DNA of 64,000 nucleotides. Origin: JAFGRU01 sp963665915. Its GTDB lineage: Bacteria; Desulfobacterota; Desulfuromonadia; Desulfuromonadales; JAAYDE01. This document shows positions 25,303 through 34,235 of the stretch, piece after piece. Both the position numbers and the translations under genes were made by a program. Position 1 is the first letter of the stretch. The number at the start of each line of letters is the position of its first letter. The stretch lies in the NCBI GenBank assembly GCA_963665915.2, contig CAXXSG010000003.1:124001-188000 (forward strand), given 5' to 3'. The notes beneath the pieces were generated by a model. It had not been told where the DNA came from. It saw only the letters and a program-made list of their open reading frames with translations, and made no database searches.

Positions 25303-26415
25303 ATGGGGATGAAGTTTTCCGGATGGGGTGACCGTCGTCATCCCTGCCGCTGGATGGCCGCAAGCGAGGAAGTCGGGTTCTGGGTGCCTGATCGCTCGGA
25401 AATCTTCACCCAGTTTTTCACCCGCTATCTGTTCTTTTCCCTGGCGGTCCTATATTTTTCCACGCTGAAAACCGTGGTTCCGGTGTTATTCGGTCTCGGG
25501 TATCTGCTGACCGCGCTCGGGGTCTATTTTATCCTCAATAGCTGGTTTTTCCATCAGGCGTTGAAGGAGGTTACGCTGCTGAGAATTCGCAGCGCTATGA
25601 CTGCCGATATGGTGATCGTCGCTCTCTGCGTTATTCACGATCCCCATCCGATCCCGCCTGCGGCGCTGGCGTTTTTGATGGTGCTGCTCGGCAACGGCAT
25701 GCGTTTCGGTATGCGCCTGTTTGCCGAGGTGCTGGGGGGCGTTTTTCTCGGCATGGCGATCTCTTTCGCTCTGCGCTATCGGCTGGGTGGTTTTGAAGTC
25801 GGTGCGGGGGATGTTTTTTTTGGCGTGTTCTGGGTTACTCTGGCCGTGTACGCCTATATTCTGATGGGCCGCATCGAGGAGCAGCGGCGGCAGCTCGATT
25901 ATCGCAGCCGTTATGATGCGCTGACCGGGCTTCTCAATCGTCATGGGTTGCTTGCAGCGGCAGACAGTATTTTCGACGGGACGAATAATGACCCGGTCAC
26001 TGTTTTACTTGCCGACCTGAATCAGTTCAAAGCGGTCAATGACCGCTATGGCCACCTTGTGGGCGACCGTGTTCTTGCAGAGTTCGCCCGGATTTTCTGT
26101 GAATCGGCCGAGGTGGGTGTGTGCGGGCGCTGGGGTGGCGATGAGTTCGTCACCATCCTGCCGCATCGCGACGACACCATCATCCGTAAGATTTTCGAGC
26201 GCATCGAAGCCCGCACTCAAGCCTGGAGCAAAAGCAACGGCCTGCCGATGGCGGTAAGCCTGGGGCTCAGCCAGGCCCCGCGCGAAGGCCATGACCTGAT
26301 GACGCTGTTGTCGGTCGCCGATATCAACCTGTATCAGAGCAAAATACGGCAGCCGGAAACGGCCGAGGTGTTTCCAGACGACACGACTCTTGTTGAGGAT
26401 TCCGACGTCTCCTGA
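25303..26415 (+). CDS. Membrane-bound diguanylate cyclase (GGDEF)
   Basis: The protein has 370 residues. The N-terminal 190 residues contain about six hydrophobic helices (for example LFFSLAVLYFSTLKTVVPVLFGLGYLLTALGVYFIL), a MASE-like sensor I cannot assign to a named type. The catalytic domain starts at 'YDALTGLLNRHGLL' and contains intact G278-G-D-E-F282 in RWGGDEF and 'LADLNQFKAVNDRYGHLVGD'. It should make cyclic di-GMP from two GTP. No RxxD sits five residues before GGDEF, so product inhibition through the usual I-site is probably absent. A G-rich ribosome site stands 7 bases before the ATG. It could supply the ligand for the PilZ protein encoded 1.2 kb upstream. Confidence 0.9.
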   Translation: MGMKFSGWGDRRHPCRWMAASEEVGFWVPDRSEIFTQFFTRYLFFSLAVLYFSTLKTVVPVLFGLGYLLTALGVYFILNSWFFHQALKEVTLLRIRSAMTADMVIVALCVIHDPHPIPPAALAFLMVLLGNGMRFGMRLFAEVLGGVFLGMAISFALRYRLGGFEVGAGDVFFGVFWVTLAVYAYILMGRIEEQRRQLDYRSRYDALTGLLNRHGLLAAADSIFDGTNNDPVTVLLADLNQFKAVNDRYGHLVGDRVLAEFARIFCESAEVGVCGRWGGDEFVTILPHRDDTIIRKIFERIEARTQAWSKSNGLPMAVSLGLSQAPREGHDLMTLLSVADINLYQSKIRQPETAEVFPDDTTLVEDSDVS

Positions 26416-26828
26416 AACTGACCGTCTGAAATTTTGAAACAAGGAGGCCAGTCCTACTTCAATCTTGAGTCACGTGGCAACAGGAATTAACTGCCGGGAA
26501 GGGAAGGTAAGAAGAGATAATAAGTGAGTCTTTCGGCTTAAATCGGAAAGCTTGCTTTTCGCCAAGATGAGAGACAAATGCCTGATGGACGGCAAAGTCT
26601 TTCACGCTTTTGACAAACTATTATTTTCAGCCAAAACCGTGAGTTACCCAAATCACCGCTGTTGAGGATTGTGGCCCATATTTTATGCTCAATGAATTTT
26701 TCGTGGGGGCTCAATCCAAGCATTTCTTCATGCCTGACTCCAAACCGCCAATCTCCACCTCAGACACTCGCCCCGTTCAAGCCATCATCTCCGGGGAGGG
26801 TATGATAACTTTGAATTTTTGGAGGTAT
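26416..26828. other. Spacer without recognisable gene
   Basis: This is about 410 bases between the diguanylate cyclase gene and the convergent amidohydrolase gene. A minus-strand 61-codon frame (26538-26723) contains 'LSPHEKFIEHKIWATILNSGDLG', which looks more protein-like than average and could be a relic, but there is no ribosome site and no family I recognise. Confidence 0.3.
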
Positions 26829-27968
26829 TCACAAACCCTCCGCATCTTTCTGCGACGGGTTGAGCAGCGCCAGTTCGACCTCATGGTTATCCTGTTCCAG
26901 ATGTTGCACAAGTTGTTTCCGGTCAGCAGCATCGAGGCGGACTCCTGCTGCCAATTTCGCCAGGATGGAGACATTATAAAAACGCAGGGTATTGGCCAGC
27001 ACGAACACCTCGTCGAGCAGGTTGGCAGTGCCGGCAGGAAGGCAGATATCGGCAATATTGTCGGAGCCGAGGCGAACATGAATCCCGGCAGCCAGCATTT
27101 CAAGGATGCGGGCGATAGAGTTCCCGGTCGGGGTCTGGAGTGGCCTCAGTTGGCGCATGCTGAGGGCTGCCGAGGGGCAGCAGATAACACCGATATTATG
27201 TTCAGTCAGCCCATCTAAAAGGGTCTTGAAACGTGCTTCAGTGTAGGTGGATGGCGAAATAACGTGAACCAGCCAGACCATTGGCACGGAGGACTCGGAA
27301 AAGGGCGTGCCGACGGACCGTATAGCCTTCAGCAGCATCTCCGTGCCTCGCTCAGCCGGATCGTTGCGTTGGTCGATATGAATATGGACTGGTTTTTCGA
27401 GACGCTGCCCAAGTAGGAGCATACGTCGACAGTGCTCTTCAAAACCTATATGGTCCGGGTAGTCATTACAATCATCCCGCTCGGGTAACGAGCCAAGGAA
27501 GTCTGCATGCTGTCCCCCCTCTTCCAGAAGCTGCCAGCGCTCGGGTTCGCTGTCATTGAAGCCAAGGGGTGAATATGCGCCCACTCTAAGGTCAAGTTTA
27601 TCCTTACGCTGTCGTTTGATTTCGAGCATCAGTTCCAGAGCTGTCAACCCGACCCGGTCACAACTTACATCGACGAAGGTATTGGCGCGGGTTGTCCCAA
27701 CCTCCGCCATGATATCGAGATAGTGATTGACTCGGGTGGAGAGGTCCTCCTGTTCGTATGCTGGTCCACTGTGTATCGCGGGGATAATGCCGTGTTTTTG
27801 AGCCAAGGAGGTGTGGCTGTTCTCAAATGGGTTGATATGCGCCCCAGCCAGATATCGCAGCGCTATTGTACCGGCACGGTCAAGATGTAGATGGGCGTTA
27901 AACATGCCTCCTAATTTTATAATTGTGGCATATAGCGTTTTATAATAGGGAGTTTTTAATCTGTACAT
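26829..27968 (-). CDS. Amidohydrolase-superfamily protein (deaminase-like)
   Basis: The protein has 379 residues from ATG 27968; the frame is open further up but the extra 39 residues look non-coding. Metal-binding signatures of the amidohydrolase barrel are present in order: NAHLHLD, then HIHIDQRND, LVHVIS and GSDNIAD. These are spaced as in cytosine deaminase/N-isopropylammelide-type enzymes, which hydrolyse C-N bonds in cyclic substrates with one or two metals. The substrate is not predictable. The gene is divergent from the synthetase at 28146 with 177 bases between the starts, so the two may share regulation and act on one metabolite. The AT-rich composition near the start suggests horizontal acquisition. 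Confidence 0.72.
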   Translation of the reverse strand: MYRLKTPYYKTLYATIIKLGGMFNAHLHLDRAGTIALRYLAGAHINPFENSHTSLAQKHGIIPAIHSGPAYEQEDLSTRVNHYLDIMAEVGTTRANTFVDVSCDRVGLTALELMLEIKRQRKDKLDLRVGAYSPLGFNDSEPERWQLLEEGGQHADFLGSLPERDDCNDYPDHIGFEEHCRRMLLLGQRLEKPVHIHIDQRNDPAERGTEMLLKAIRSVGTPFSESSVPMVWLVHVISPSTYTEARFKTLLDGLTEHNIGVICCPSAALSMRQLRPLQTPTGNSIARILEMLAAGIHVRLGSDNIADICLPAGTANLLDEVFVLANTLRFYNVSILAKLAAGVRLDAADRKQLVQHLEQDNHEVELALLNPSQKDAEGL

Positions 27969-28145
27969 GCGCCTAATATATAGAGGCCAAGTATATTTAA
28001 CAATAGGTTCTTGATTATTTAATATGATATTTTGCCACACAATAACGGCGCAGCAGAAGGTCTCCAATATTTCAAATGCATCCAAACTGAAAACGCCTCG
28101 AAACAGGAAAGTCGAGTGATCCTTTGTTGGAGGGATAAATCACGC

Positions 28146-30722
28146 ATGGAAAACGCCAGCCTCATCTCTGATACCTATAGCCTGATCGCACGAAGCGCCC
28201 AGAAGAACCCCGAAGGGGTTGCCATAGAAGGCTCCGGGCGCCAATCGTTGTCGTTCACTGAGTTGCTTCGACATATCCATTACATTCGTGAATGCCTTCA
28301 GCTCCTGAAAATCAATCGTTGCGATAGAGTTGCCATTGTTCTTCCTGGTGGCCCGGAAATGGCTATTGTTCTTGCCGGGGTCAGTGCTTCGGCCGTCTGT
28401 GCCCCTCTGAATCCAGGTTTTCAATCCAAAGAATTTGCAGTCTGTTTTGACACCATGAATGTCAAGTTAGTTGTTTTGGCCGCTGGACAAAAATCATTAG
28501 CTTGGCAGGTAGCCAATAAAAATAACATTCCAATATTGGAACTCGAAAAGCATAACCATGACCCAAGCGGAATGGTCCTTTCCTTTAAAGGTTATCCTGT
28601 TAATGGGTCTGACGGCACTGGGATGGATTCTTCCATCCTTCCGGAGGATCTGGCAATTGTGCTGCATACCTCCGGCACAACCTCGCAACCCAAAATTGTT
28701 CCGCTTACCCACAAGAATGTCAGCACCGCTGTTCGGTATGTTTGCAATGCCCTCTTCCTCAGACCTGAAGACCGCTGCCTTTGTATGATGCCGCAGTTCC
28801 ATATCGGCGGTTTTGTTGATTTACTGTTAGCACCTCTTGCAAGTGGGGGTCGTGTCATCTGTGTTCCGGGGATTGATCCAGAAATCTTTTTTGAACAGCT
28901 TACAAAGTGCAAACCAACCTGGTTTCAGGCTGTACCTGCGACACTGAGATTGATATTGGCACATGCAAAAGCCATGAATACCATAAGGGTTGACTCTTCC
29001 TTGAGATTTATCCGCTCAGTTGCAGCGCCACTTCCCCTACATATGATGCATGATCTTGAGACGCTTTTTAAGGTCCCTGTTATTGAAACTTTTGGGATGA
29101 CCGAAGCGGCGCCTCTGATTACGACAAATCCGCTTCCTCCAGGGTTCAGAAAGCCGGGTTCAACAGGGAAAACAGTCGGTCCTGATGTCGCCATCATGGA
29201 TGCCGGCGGCAACCTGCTTCCTGATGGTCATCCAGGTGAAATTGTCGTAAAAGGTGACAATGTCATGTCAGGCTATGAGAACGATAGTCTGGCGAATGAG
29301 CAGGCTTTTGCTCATGGATGGTTTCACACCGGAGATATCGGATATTTTGATAAAGATGGCTACCTGTTTATTACTGGTCGCTTGAAGGAAATCATCAACC
29401 GGGGGGGGGAGAAGATTTCCCCGAGTGAAATTGATGCTGTATTACTGGAAAATCCCACCGTTACTCAGGCAATGACGTTTGCTGTACCTGATGCCAAACT
29501 CGGTGAGGACATAGCTGTGGCTGTTGTCCTGGCTGGCGGGCATTCCCCCGAAAAACATGACATTCAGAAATTTGTTGCTGATCGTCTATCTTCTGAAAAA
29601 GTGCCAAGAACCATCATTTTTGTCGATGATATTCCGAAGGGACCCACCGGGAAGCCGCAACGCATCAACGCTTTCGAGAAACTCAAACCATTTATGACGG
29701 GCCATGTTGAGTTAACGTCCATGTTGCCAAGAACCCCCATGGAAAGAATGTTGGCTGAAATTTGGAAGGATATTCTCAAGGTTGACAAAATCAGTGTTCG
29801 GGATGATTTTTTTGCTTTGGGGGGGGATTCTCTCCAAATTGAAATATTAACGGCAACTATTGAAAAAAAATTTGAGATACCCTTTCCAACAAGCTTTATT
29901 TTCAAGTTTCAAACGGTTGAAGCTCAAGCAAAAATCATAGAGGAAAAAACACATAATCCAGACAGCCATTGCCTAACCTCAATGCATCATACAAAGCAGA
30001 ATTGTGGGTTTTGGATTTCTGCCCATTTCCCATGTCACGATCTCCCATTGATACCCATGGAAACATTATATGAAGGAAGTCTGGATCAAGAAATTAACGG
30101 TTTGAGTATTAGCGGTGTGGCTAAAGGTTATGTCAAAAAGATTCGTGATCATTCAGTAAAGGGACCATATCTTCTGGGAGGCTACTCAGTTGGTGGCTTG
30201 ATTGCTATAGAGGTGGCTCGACAGATAGAGACGCTTGGAGAAGAGGTTTGCCACTTGTTTCTCGTCGATCCATACATAGAAAAGGAGTGGGAAAAAAGTT
30301 TAAGCTTAAAGGGGAAATTACTTCTTTTTTGCAGAAGAATTAAAGAATTGAGTTTCCGAGAAAATATTCGTAGCTTCAGAAAATTAGTTAAGTTGGGTCG
30401 CCATTATTTGTTTTGCAGCTTTTACTTTAAAATAAAAAAGCCTCTTCCTAAGCGATTGCATCATTTCTATATTTCGTATATTTACTCAGTAGCGTCAGTA
30501 ACTTACGAACCACCAGCATTCACCGGGAAAGCCACTATTTATTTCAGGGAGTCACACCCAAGCCTGAAAGATGAGGCCTGGCGTCAATATTGTCTGAATG
30601 CAGAAGTCCATATTCTTAATACAACCAAACACAAAGAAATTTTAAAGCCACCGTATATTGGGATTTGGTTAAGTGAGCTGAAAGAGCAACTCAGTCGCAA
30701 AAGAGATCTTGACAGTGTTTAA
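28146..30722 (+). CDS. Single-module synthetase: adenylation - carrier - thioesterase (A-T-TE)
   Basis: The protein has 858 residues from ATG 28146, with GGAGGG 11 bases before it. The A domain (about 1-520) has HTSGTTSQPK (about 174-183), ETFGMTEAAPL, GWFHTGDIGYFDKDGYLFITGRLKEII and the catalytic Lys in GPTGKPQR. It looks closer to acyl/oxalyl-CoA ligases (AAE3-like) than to amino acid A domains. The carrier domain has LGGDSL with the phosphopantetheine Ser562. The thioesterase has GYSVGG with Ser681. No condensation domain is present. A-T-TE enzymes such as fungal quinone synthetases and RalA join two keto acids, so a self-condensing or simple hydrolytic product is possible. GC drops towards the 3' end. 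No phosphopantetheinyl transferase is seen nearby. Confidence 0.85.
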   Translation: MENASLISDTYSLIARSAQKNPEGVAIEGSGRQSLSFTELLRHIHYIRECLQLLKINRCDRVAIVLPGGPEMAIVLAGVSASAVCAPLNPGFQSKEFAVCFDTMNVKLVVLAAGQKSLAWQVANKNNIPILELEKHNHDPSGMVLSFKGYPVNGSDGTGMDSSILPEDLAIVLHTSGTTSQPKIVPLTHKNVSTAVRYVCNALFLRPEDRCLCMMPQFHIGGFVDLLLAPLASGGRVICVPGIDPEIFFEQLTKCKPTWFQAVPATLRLILAHAKAMNTIRVDSSLRFIRSVAAPLPLHMMHDLETLFKVPVIETFGMTEAAPLITTNPLPPGFRKPGSTGKTVGPDVAIMDAGGNLLPDGHPGEIVVKGDNVMSGYENDSLANEQAFAHGWFHTGDIGYFDKDGYLFITGRLKEIINRGGEKISPSEIDAVLLENPTVTQAMTFAVPDAKLGEDIAVAVVLAGGHSPEKHDIQKFVADRLSSEKVPRTIIFVDDIPKGPTGKPQRINAFEKLKPFMTGHVELTSMLPRTPMERMLAEIWKDILKVDKISVRDDFFALGGDSLQIEILTATIEKKFEIPFPTSFIFKFQTVEAQAKIIEEKTHNPDSHCLTSMHHTKQNCGFWISAHFPCHDLPLIPMETLYEGSLDQEINGLSISGVAKGYVKKIRDHSVKGPYLLGGYSVGGLIAIEVARQIETLGEEVCHLFLVDPYIEKEWEKSLSLKGKLLLFCRRIKELSFRENIRSFRKLVKLGRHYLFCSFYFKIKKPLPKRLHHFYISYIYSVASVTYEPPAFTGKATIYFRESHPSLKDEAWRQYCLNAEVHILNTTKHKEILKPPYIGIWLSELKEQLSRKRDLDSV

Positions 30723-30950
30723 ATCAGTCCTTTTGTTTTCGGCCGCTATTCTCAGCTTTAACTAAAGACTGAACCTGCAAGGGTTAAAGCAAAAATGCCG
30801 GTTTAGCTACCACCAATGAAGCTGTGTCTGTATAACCTTGTGCTCATAGCCGGTTAGATGCGGATAAACAACAAACCCATTCTTTCAGATCAAATCTGAA
30901 TTACTACAGGGTCATGTGAGCGAAACAAAACCATGCTTCCAGGTGGGAGA

Positions 30951-31964
30951 TTAAACCTGGTAATAGAAGCGATACCACTCGACAAATTTTTCGACCCCTT
31001 CCTGAATGGAGGTGTCGGGTTTGAAACCCACATCTTTGATGAGATCATCCACATCCGCATATGTGGCGGGAACGTCACCGGGCTGGATCGGCATAAGATT
31101 TTTCTCTGCGGTTTTTCCCAGCGTATTTTCTAGGGTTGTGATCAGGTCCATCAGCTCCACCGGGTTGTTGTTGCCGATATTGTAGAGGCGATAGGGGGCT
31201 TTGCTCGTCCCCGGATCGGGGTCCGCCCCGTCCCAGTCGGGGTTCGGTGCGGCTGTGCTGAGCAGTGTGCGGACCACGCCTTCGACGATGTCGTCGATAT
31301 AGGTGAAATCCCGCTGCATTTTCCCAAAGTTGTAAACATCGATGGGTTTATTATTGAGGATGGCGTTGGTGAATAGAAAAAGAGCCATATCCGGTCGTCC
31401 CCAAGGGCCGTAGACGGTAAAAAAACGCAGGCCGGTGCAAGGCAGGCCGTAGAGGTGAGAATAGGTGTGGGCCATCAGCTCGTTGGCTTTTTTGGTTGCG
31501 GCATAGAGGGAAACGGGATGGTCGACGTTGTGGTGAACGGAAAAAGGCATGCTGGTGTTGGCGCCGTAGACCGACGAGGAGGATGCATAGGTCAGGTGGC
31601 GCACCTCATTGTGCCGGCAGGCTTCGAGAATGTTGGTGAAACCGACAATATTGCTGTCTATGTAGGCGTGGGGATTGGTAAGGGAATAGCGGACTCCGGC
31701 CTGGGCGGCGAGGTGAGCGACGAGATGGAATTTCTCTTTCGCAAATAAATGGCTGATGCCTTCGCGGCCGGCCAGGTCGAGTTTGAAGAACTGGAATCCG
31801 GGTGTCGCCTCCAGTTGGGTGAGGCGACCTTTTTTCAGGTTGACGTCATAATAGTCGTTCAGGTTGTCGATTCCGACAACCTGATAGCCGTCTTTCAGAA
31901 GTCGCCTGCAGAGATGAAACCCGATAAAGCCTGCGGCGCCGGTGACGAGAATTTTGTCCGTCAT
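30951..31964 (-). CDS. NAD-dependent epimerase, UDP-glucuronate 4-epimerase type
   Basis: The protein has 337 residues. An extended SDR fold has NAD motif GAAGFIGFHL (residues 9-18) and the active site S-S-S-V-Y with YAATKKANE (YxxxK). The phrases 'GIDNLNDYYDVNLKKGRL', 'AQAGVRYSLTNPHAYIDSNIVGFTNILEACRH' and 'TVYGPWGRPDMALFLFTNAIL' are diagnostic for UDP-glucuronate 4-epimerases (LpsL/CapI group). The product would be UDP-galacturonate for envelope polysaccharide. It fits functionally with the nucleotide-sugar dehydrogenase at 12.3 kb, which could make the UDP-glucuronate. It appears monocistronic here. Confidence 0.87.
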   Translation of the reverse strand: MTDKILVTGAAGFIGFHLCRRLLKDGYQVVGIDNLNDYYDVNLKKGRLTQLEATPGFQFFKLDLAGREGISHLFAKEKFHLVAHLAAQAGVRYSLTNPHAYIDSNIVGFTNILEACRHNEVRHLTYASSSSVYGANTSMPFSVHHNVDHPVSLYAATKKANELMAHTYSHLYGLPCTGLRFFTVYGPWGRPDMALFLFTNAILNNKPIDVYNFGKMQRDFTYIDDIVEGVVRTLLSTAAPNPDWDGADPDPGTSKAPYRLYNIGNNNPVELMDLITTLENTLGKTAEKNLMPIQPGDVPATYADVDDLIKDVGFKPDTSIQEGVEKFVEWYRFYYQV

Positions 31965-32090
31965 TTTTTCTCCTGATAAATCTCACATGCGGCCTCAAAG
32001 CCTGCCGTTGGGCAACCTTTTCGTGGGCCGGGTTTCAAGGGCTTCATCTTCACAGAGAATGTCTTCGGTTGCAAATAAAAACAGTTTGTT

Positions 32091-32130
32091 CAAAGAAAAA
32101 GGCCGCCTAAGGGCAGCCCTTTTTTCTTTG
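32091..32130 (-). terminator. Intrinsic terminator of the OmpA/OprF-type gene
   Basis: On the minus strand, CAAAGAAAAAAGGGCTGCC and GGCGGCCTTTTTCTTTG form a long stem with a T-rich 3' arm, 14 bases beyond the stop codon at 32144. Confidence 0.8.
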
Positions 32131-32143
32131 TGTAACGGAGCAA

Positions 32144-33229
32144 TTATTCTGGAATGACGGTGCAGCAGATGACTTCAACCCGACGGTTCTGCTGTCGCCC
32201 TTCGGGGGTGGTATTGTCTGCGACCGGCTTGGATTCACCAAAGCCCATGAAGGCCAGTTGTTCTTCGGCGAGATCATAATTATCGATCAGATACTGTCGG
32301 ATAGCTGCCGCCCGTCTTTCAGAAAGGTTCTGATTGTAGCCCTCTTCCCCGACACTGTCCGTATGTCCGGCGATAAGGGTTTTGGGCGCTTGATATCGTT
32401 CGATAAACCGGGCGGCTTTGGCCAGATCGGCGCGATGTTCCGGCTTGATATCGGCTTTGTCAAAGTCAAATTTGATGTGCAGGGTGAGTTGCAGAGGGCA
32501 GCCGGTTTCATCCACCATTACCCCTCTGGGCGTATCGGGGCATTTGTCCAGGTAGTCGGGTACACTGTCTCCGTCGCTGTCCAGAGGGCAACCTTCTCGG
32601 TTGACCTCAACCCCTTTGCGCGTTTCCGGGCAGAGGTCTTTTTCGTCCGCTATGCCGTCACCGTCTTTGTCAAGAGGTTCGGTCGCCTTTCTGGATGCAA
32701 ACTGAATGACCAGACCGGCTGTGTAGAGCAGGTTGCTATAGTCGTCATCCACTTCGTAAATATGTCTGACATCGGCGCGAAGAGCGATGTTTTCAGCAAA
32801 GAAATATTTCAGTCCACCGCCCCAGTTGACCATGAAATCCAAATCGGTGCTTCCCACATCGGGGTTGGTGTTCAGGCCGCCCAAACCGGCTGCCAGGTAG
32901 GGAACAACCGGACTTTCTGGAAAGAAATGATGAAGAACATCCCAGCGGAAAATGGTCACATCGACATCGCCATGGCTTCCGTCATCGGCTTCCGTTGCCA
33001 CATAATTTAATGTGAATTCCGTGGCCCAGTTCTCCGTGTAGTTGTAACCCAGAGAAAGCCCGAAAGCCATATCATCTTTCTGGTCCTGGGCGCCGTCGAA
33101 CACGTAACCTCCGACCATGGGTGATAAATACAGCTTTCCAGCCTTGTGCTCGGCGAAAGCGGAAACGCCGGTCAGAAGTAGAGAGAGAATACAAAGAATA
33201 AGTCCAGAACCAGCAAACTTTTTTTTCAT
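32144..33229 (-). CDS. OmpA/OprF-type outer-membrane porin with thrombospondin-3 calcium repeats
   Basis: The protein has 361 residues. A signal peptide ends at SAFAEHK, and an eight-strand barrel follows to about residue 180 ('SLGYNYTENWATEFTLNYVATEADDG', 'PYLAAGLGGLNTNPDVG'). Type 3 repeats come next, with DKDGDGIADEKDLCPETRKGVEVNREGCP and DSDGDSVPDYLDKCPDTPRGV, which usually bind Ca2+. A C-terminal OmpA peptidoglycan-binding domain has 'IKFDFDKADIKPEHRADL', 'IAGHTDSVGEEGYNQNLSERRAAAIRQYL' and the NRRVEV end. It anchors the outer membrane to peptidoglycan and may act as a slow porin. Confidence 0.93.
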   Translation of the reverse strand: MKKKFAGSGLILCILSLLLTGVSAFAEHKAGKLYLSPMVGGYVFDGAQDQKDDMAFGLSLGYNYTENWATEFTLNYVATEADDGSHGDVDVTIFRWDVLHHFFPESPVVPYLAAGLGGLNTNPDVGSTDLDFMVNWGGGLKYFFAENIALRADVRHIYEVDDDYSNLLYTAGLVIQFASRKATEPLDKDGDGIADEKDLCPETRKGVEVNREGCPLDSDGDSVPDYLDKCPDTPRGVMVDETGCPLQLTLHIKFDFDKADIKPEHRADLAKAARFIERYQAPKTLIAGHTDSVGEEGYNQNLSERRAAAIRQYLIDNYDLAEEQLAFMGFGESKPVADNTTPEGRQQNRRVEVICCTVIPE

Positions 33230-33368
33230 TTTTTCCTCACAGAAACAATATTGAATTTATATGTGGCAAGGAGCCTGTCGGACAAAACCCGCCCTCGATT
33301 TTCCGTCTTCTTGTTACGCTTCCCCGGCCCGAAAGACTCCTAGGAGACTATCACTTTTTAAGCCTTTT

Positions 33369-34235
33369 TCAAGAGAGGCTGCTTCGGGAACGACGCAGGA
33401 TCATGTCCCCGACCCGGCATTGAAGGTCCCGGGCCACAACCGGACATTTGGCCTTGAGGATGAAAAATATGTCCTTATCCTCCTCGCTGAGCGTTTCATA
33501 ATGGGCCTGCCCCTTGGCAATAATGAGGTCGGCTGTGCCGAAAAGATTCAAGAATTCTTCGCTGCTGTCCTCGACTATGGTGCCGGGAGCATCGGAACCG
33601 TTGTCCATGACCTGAACGAGGGCTGAAAGCCCGACTTCATCCGCATCCTCCATGGTGGCATCGTTGATGATGGGGGCTCCTTTAACGACAGCTCTGATTT
33701 TTTCTTTGGGCAGGAGTTCGATCAGGAGTCTGTCAAAGACTATTTCGCCGGCGTTGTCAATGAGGTAGAGAATGCTTTCCGCTTTTCCGGCAGCGTTGGA
33801 GAAAGCCCTGACATCCCCGTCGAAAGGGGTGTTCAGTGCGTGTTCAATCGATTCGAAAAGGTGCTTTTCTTCAAACCGTGGATTGAAGCCCACCCCCATG
33901 TCGATGATATTTCCCGCAATAGCCAGGCGAATAGCCGTCTCCAGGGGGTTGGATGAGTTCCGGACCTTTTCCGCCAGATGAGGGAGAAGAGACAGGGCCA
34001 GTTGGTTGGCCTGCGTTTTTGCTTCCAGGTAGGGGTCACCACCGGTTTCCAGTCGGAGGAGGCGATGGATCCGCTGGGCCATGACCGGCGGAGAAGAACA
34101 GAAATCGATGCGGCTCATCTCCTCCATGACCCGGCTACAGATCTTTTGCTGAAAAGCTTCATTGTCCGAGGCCAGGCGTACCGCCTCAATGGTCTGGCGG
34201 ACCAGGCAGGGGAGACAATCCAGATAAGTTTTCAT
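33369..34235 (-). CDS. DUF89/ARMT1-like damage-control phosphatase
   Basis: The protein has 288 residues from ATG 34235 (a TTG two codons up is in frame). The N-terminal CLPCLVRQ is the CxxC segment of class I DUF89 proteins. 'YLIDNAGEIVFDRLLIELL', 'VVKGAPIINDATMEDA' and 'DLIIAKGQAHYETL' are the metal- and phosphate-binding motifs of this fold, whose characterised members are Mn/Co/Ni-dependent sugar- or cofactor-phosphate phosphatases that remove damaged metabolites. The gene overlaps the histidine phosphatase upstream by about 50 bases, so translation is coupled and the two likely act together. Confidence 0.85.
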   Translation of the reverse strand: MKTYLDCLPCLVRQTIEAVRLASDNEAFQQKICSRVMEEMSRIDFCSSPPVMAQRIHRLLRLETGGDPYLEAKTQANQLALSLLPHLAEKVRNSSNPLETAIRLAIAGNIIDMGVGFNPRFEEKHLFESIEHALNTPFDGDVRAFSNAAGKAESILYLIDNAGEIVFDRLLIELLPKEKIRAVVKGAPIINDATMEDADEVGLSALVQVMDNGSDAPGTIVEDSSEEFLNLFGTADLIIAKGQAHYETLSEEDKDIFFILKAKCPVVARDLQCRVGDMILRRSRSSLS

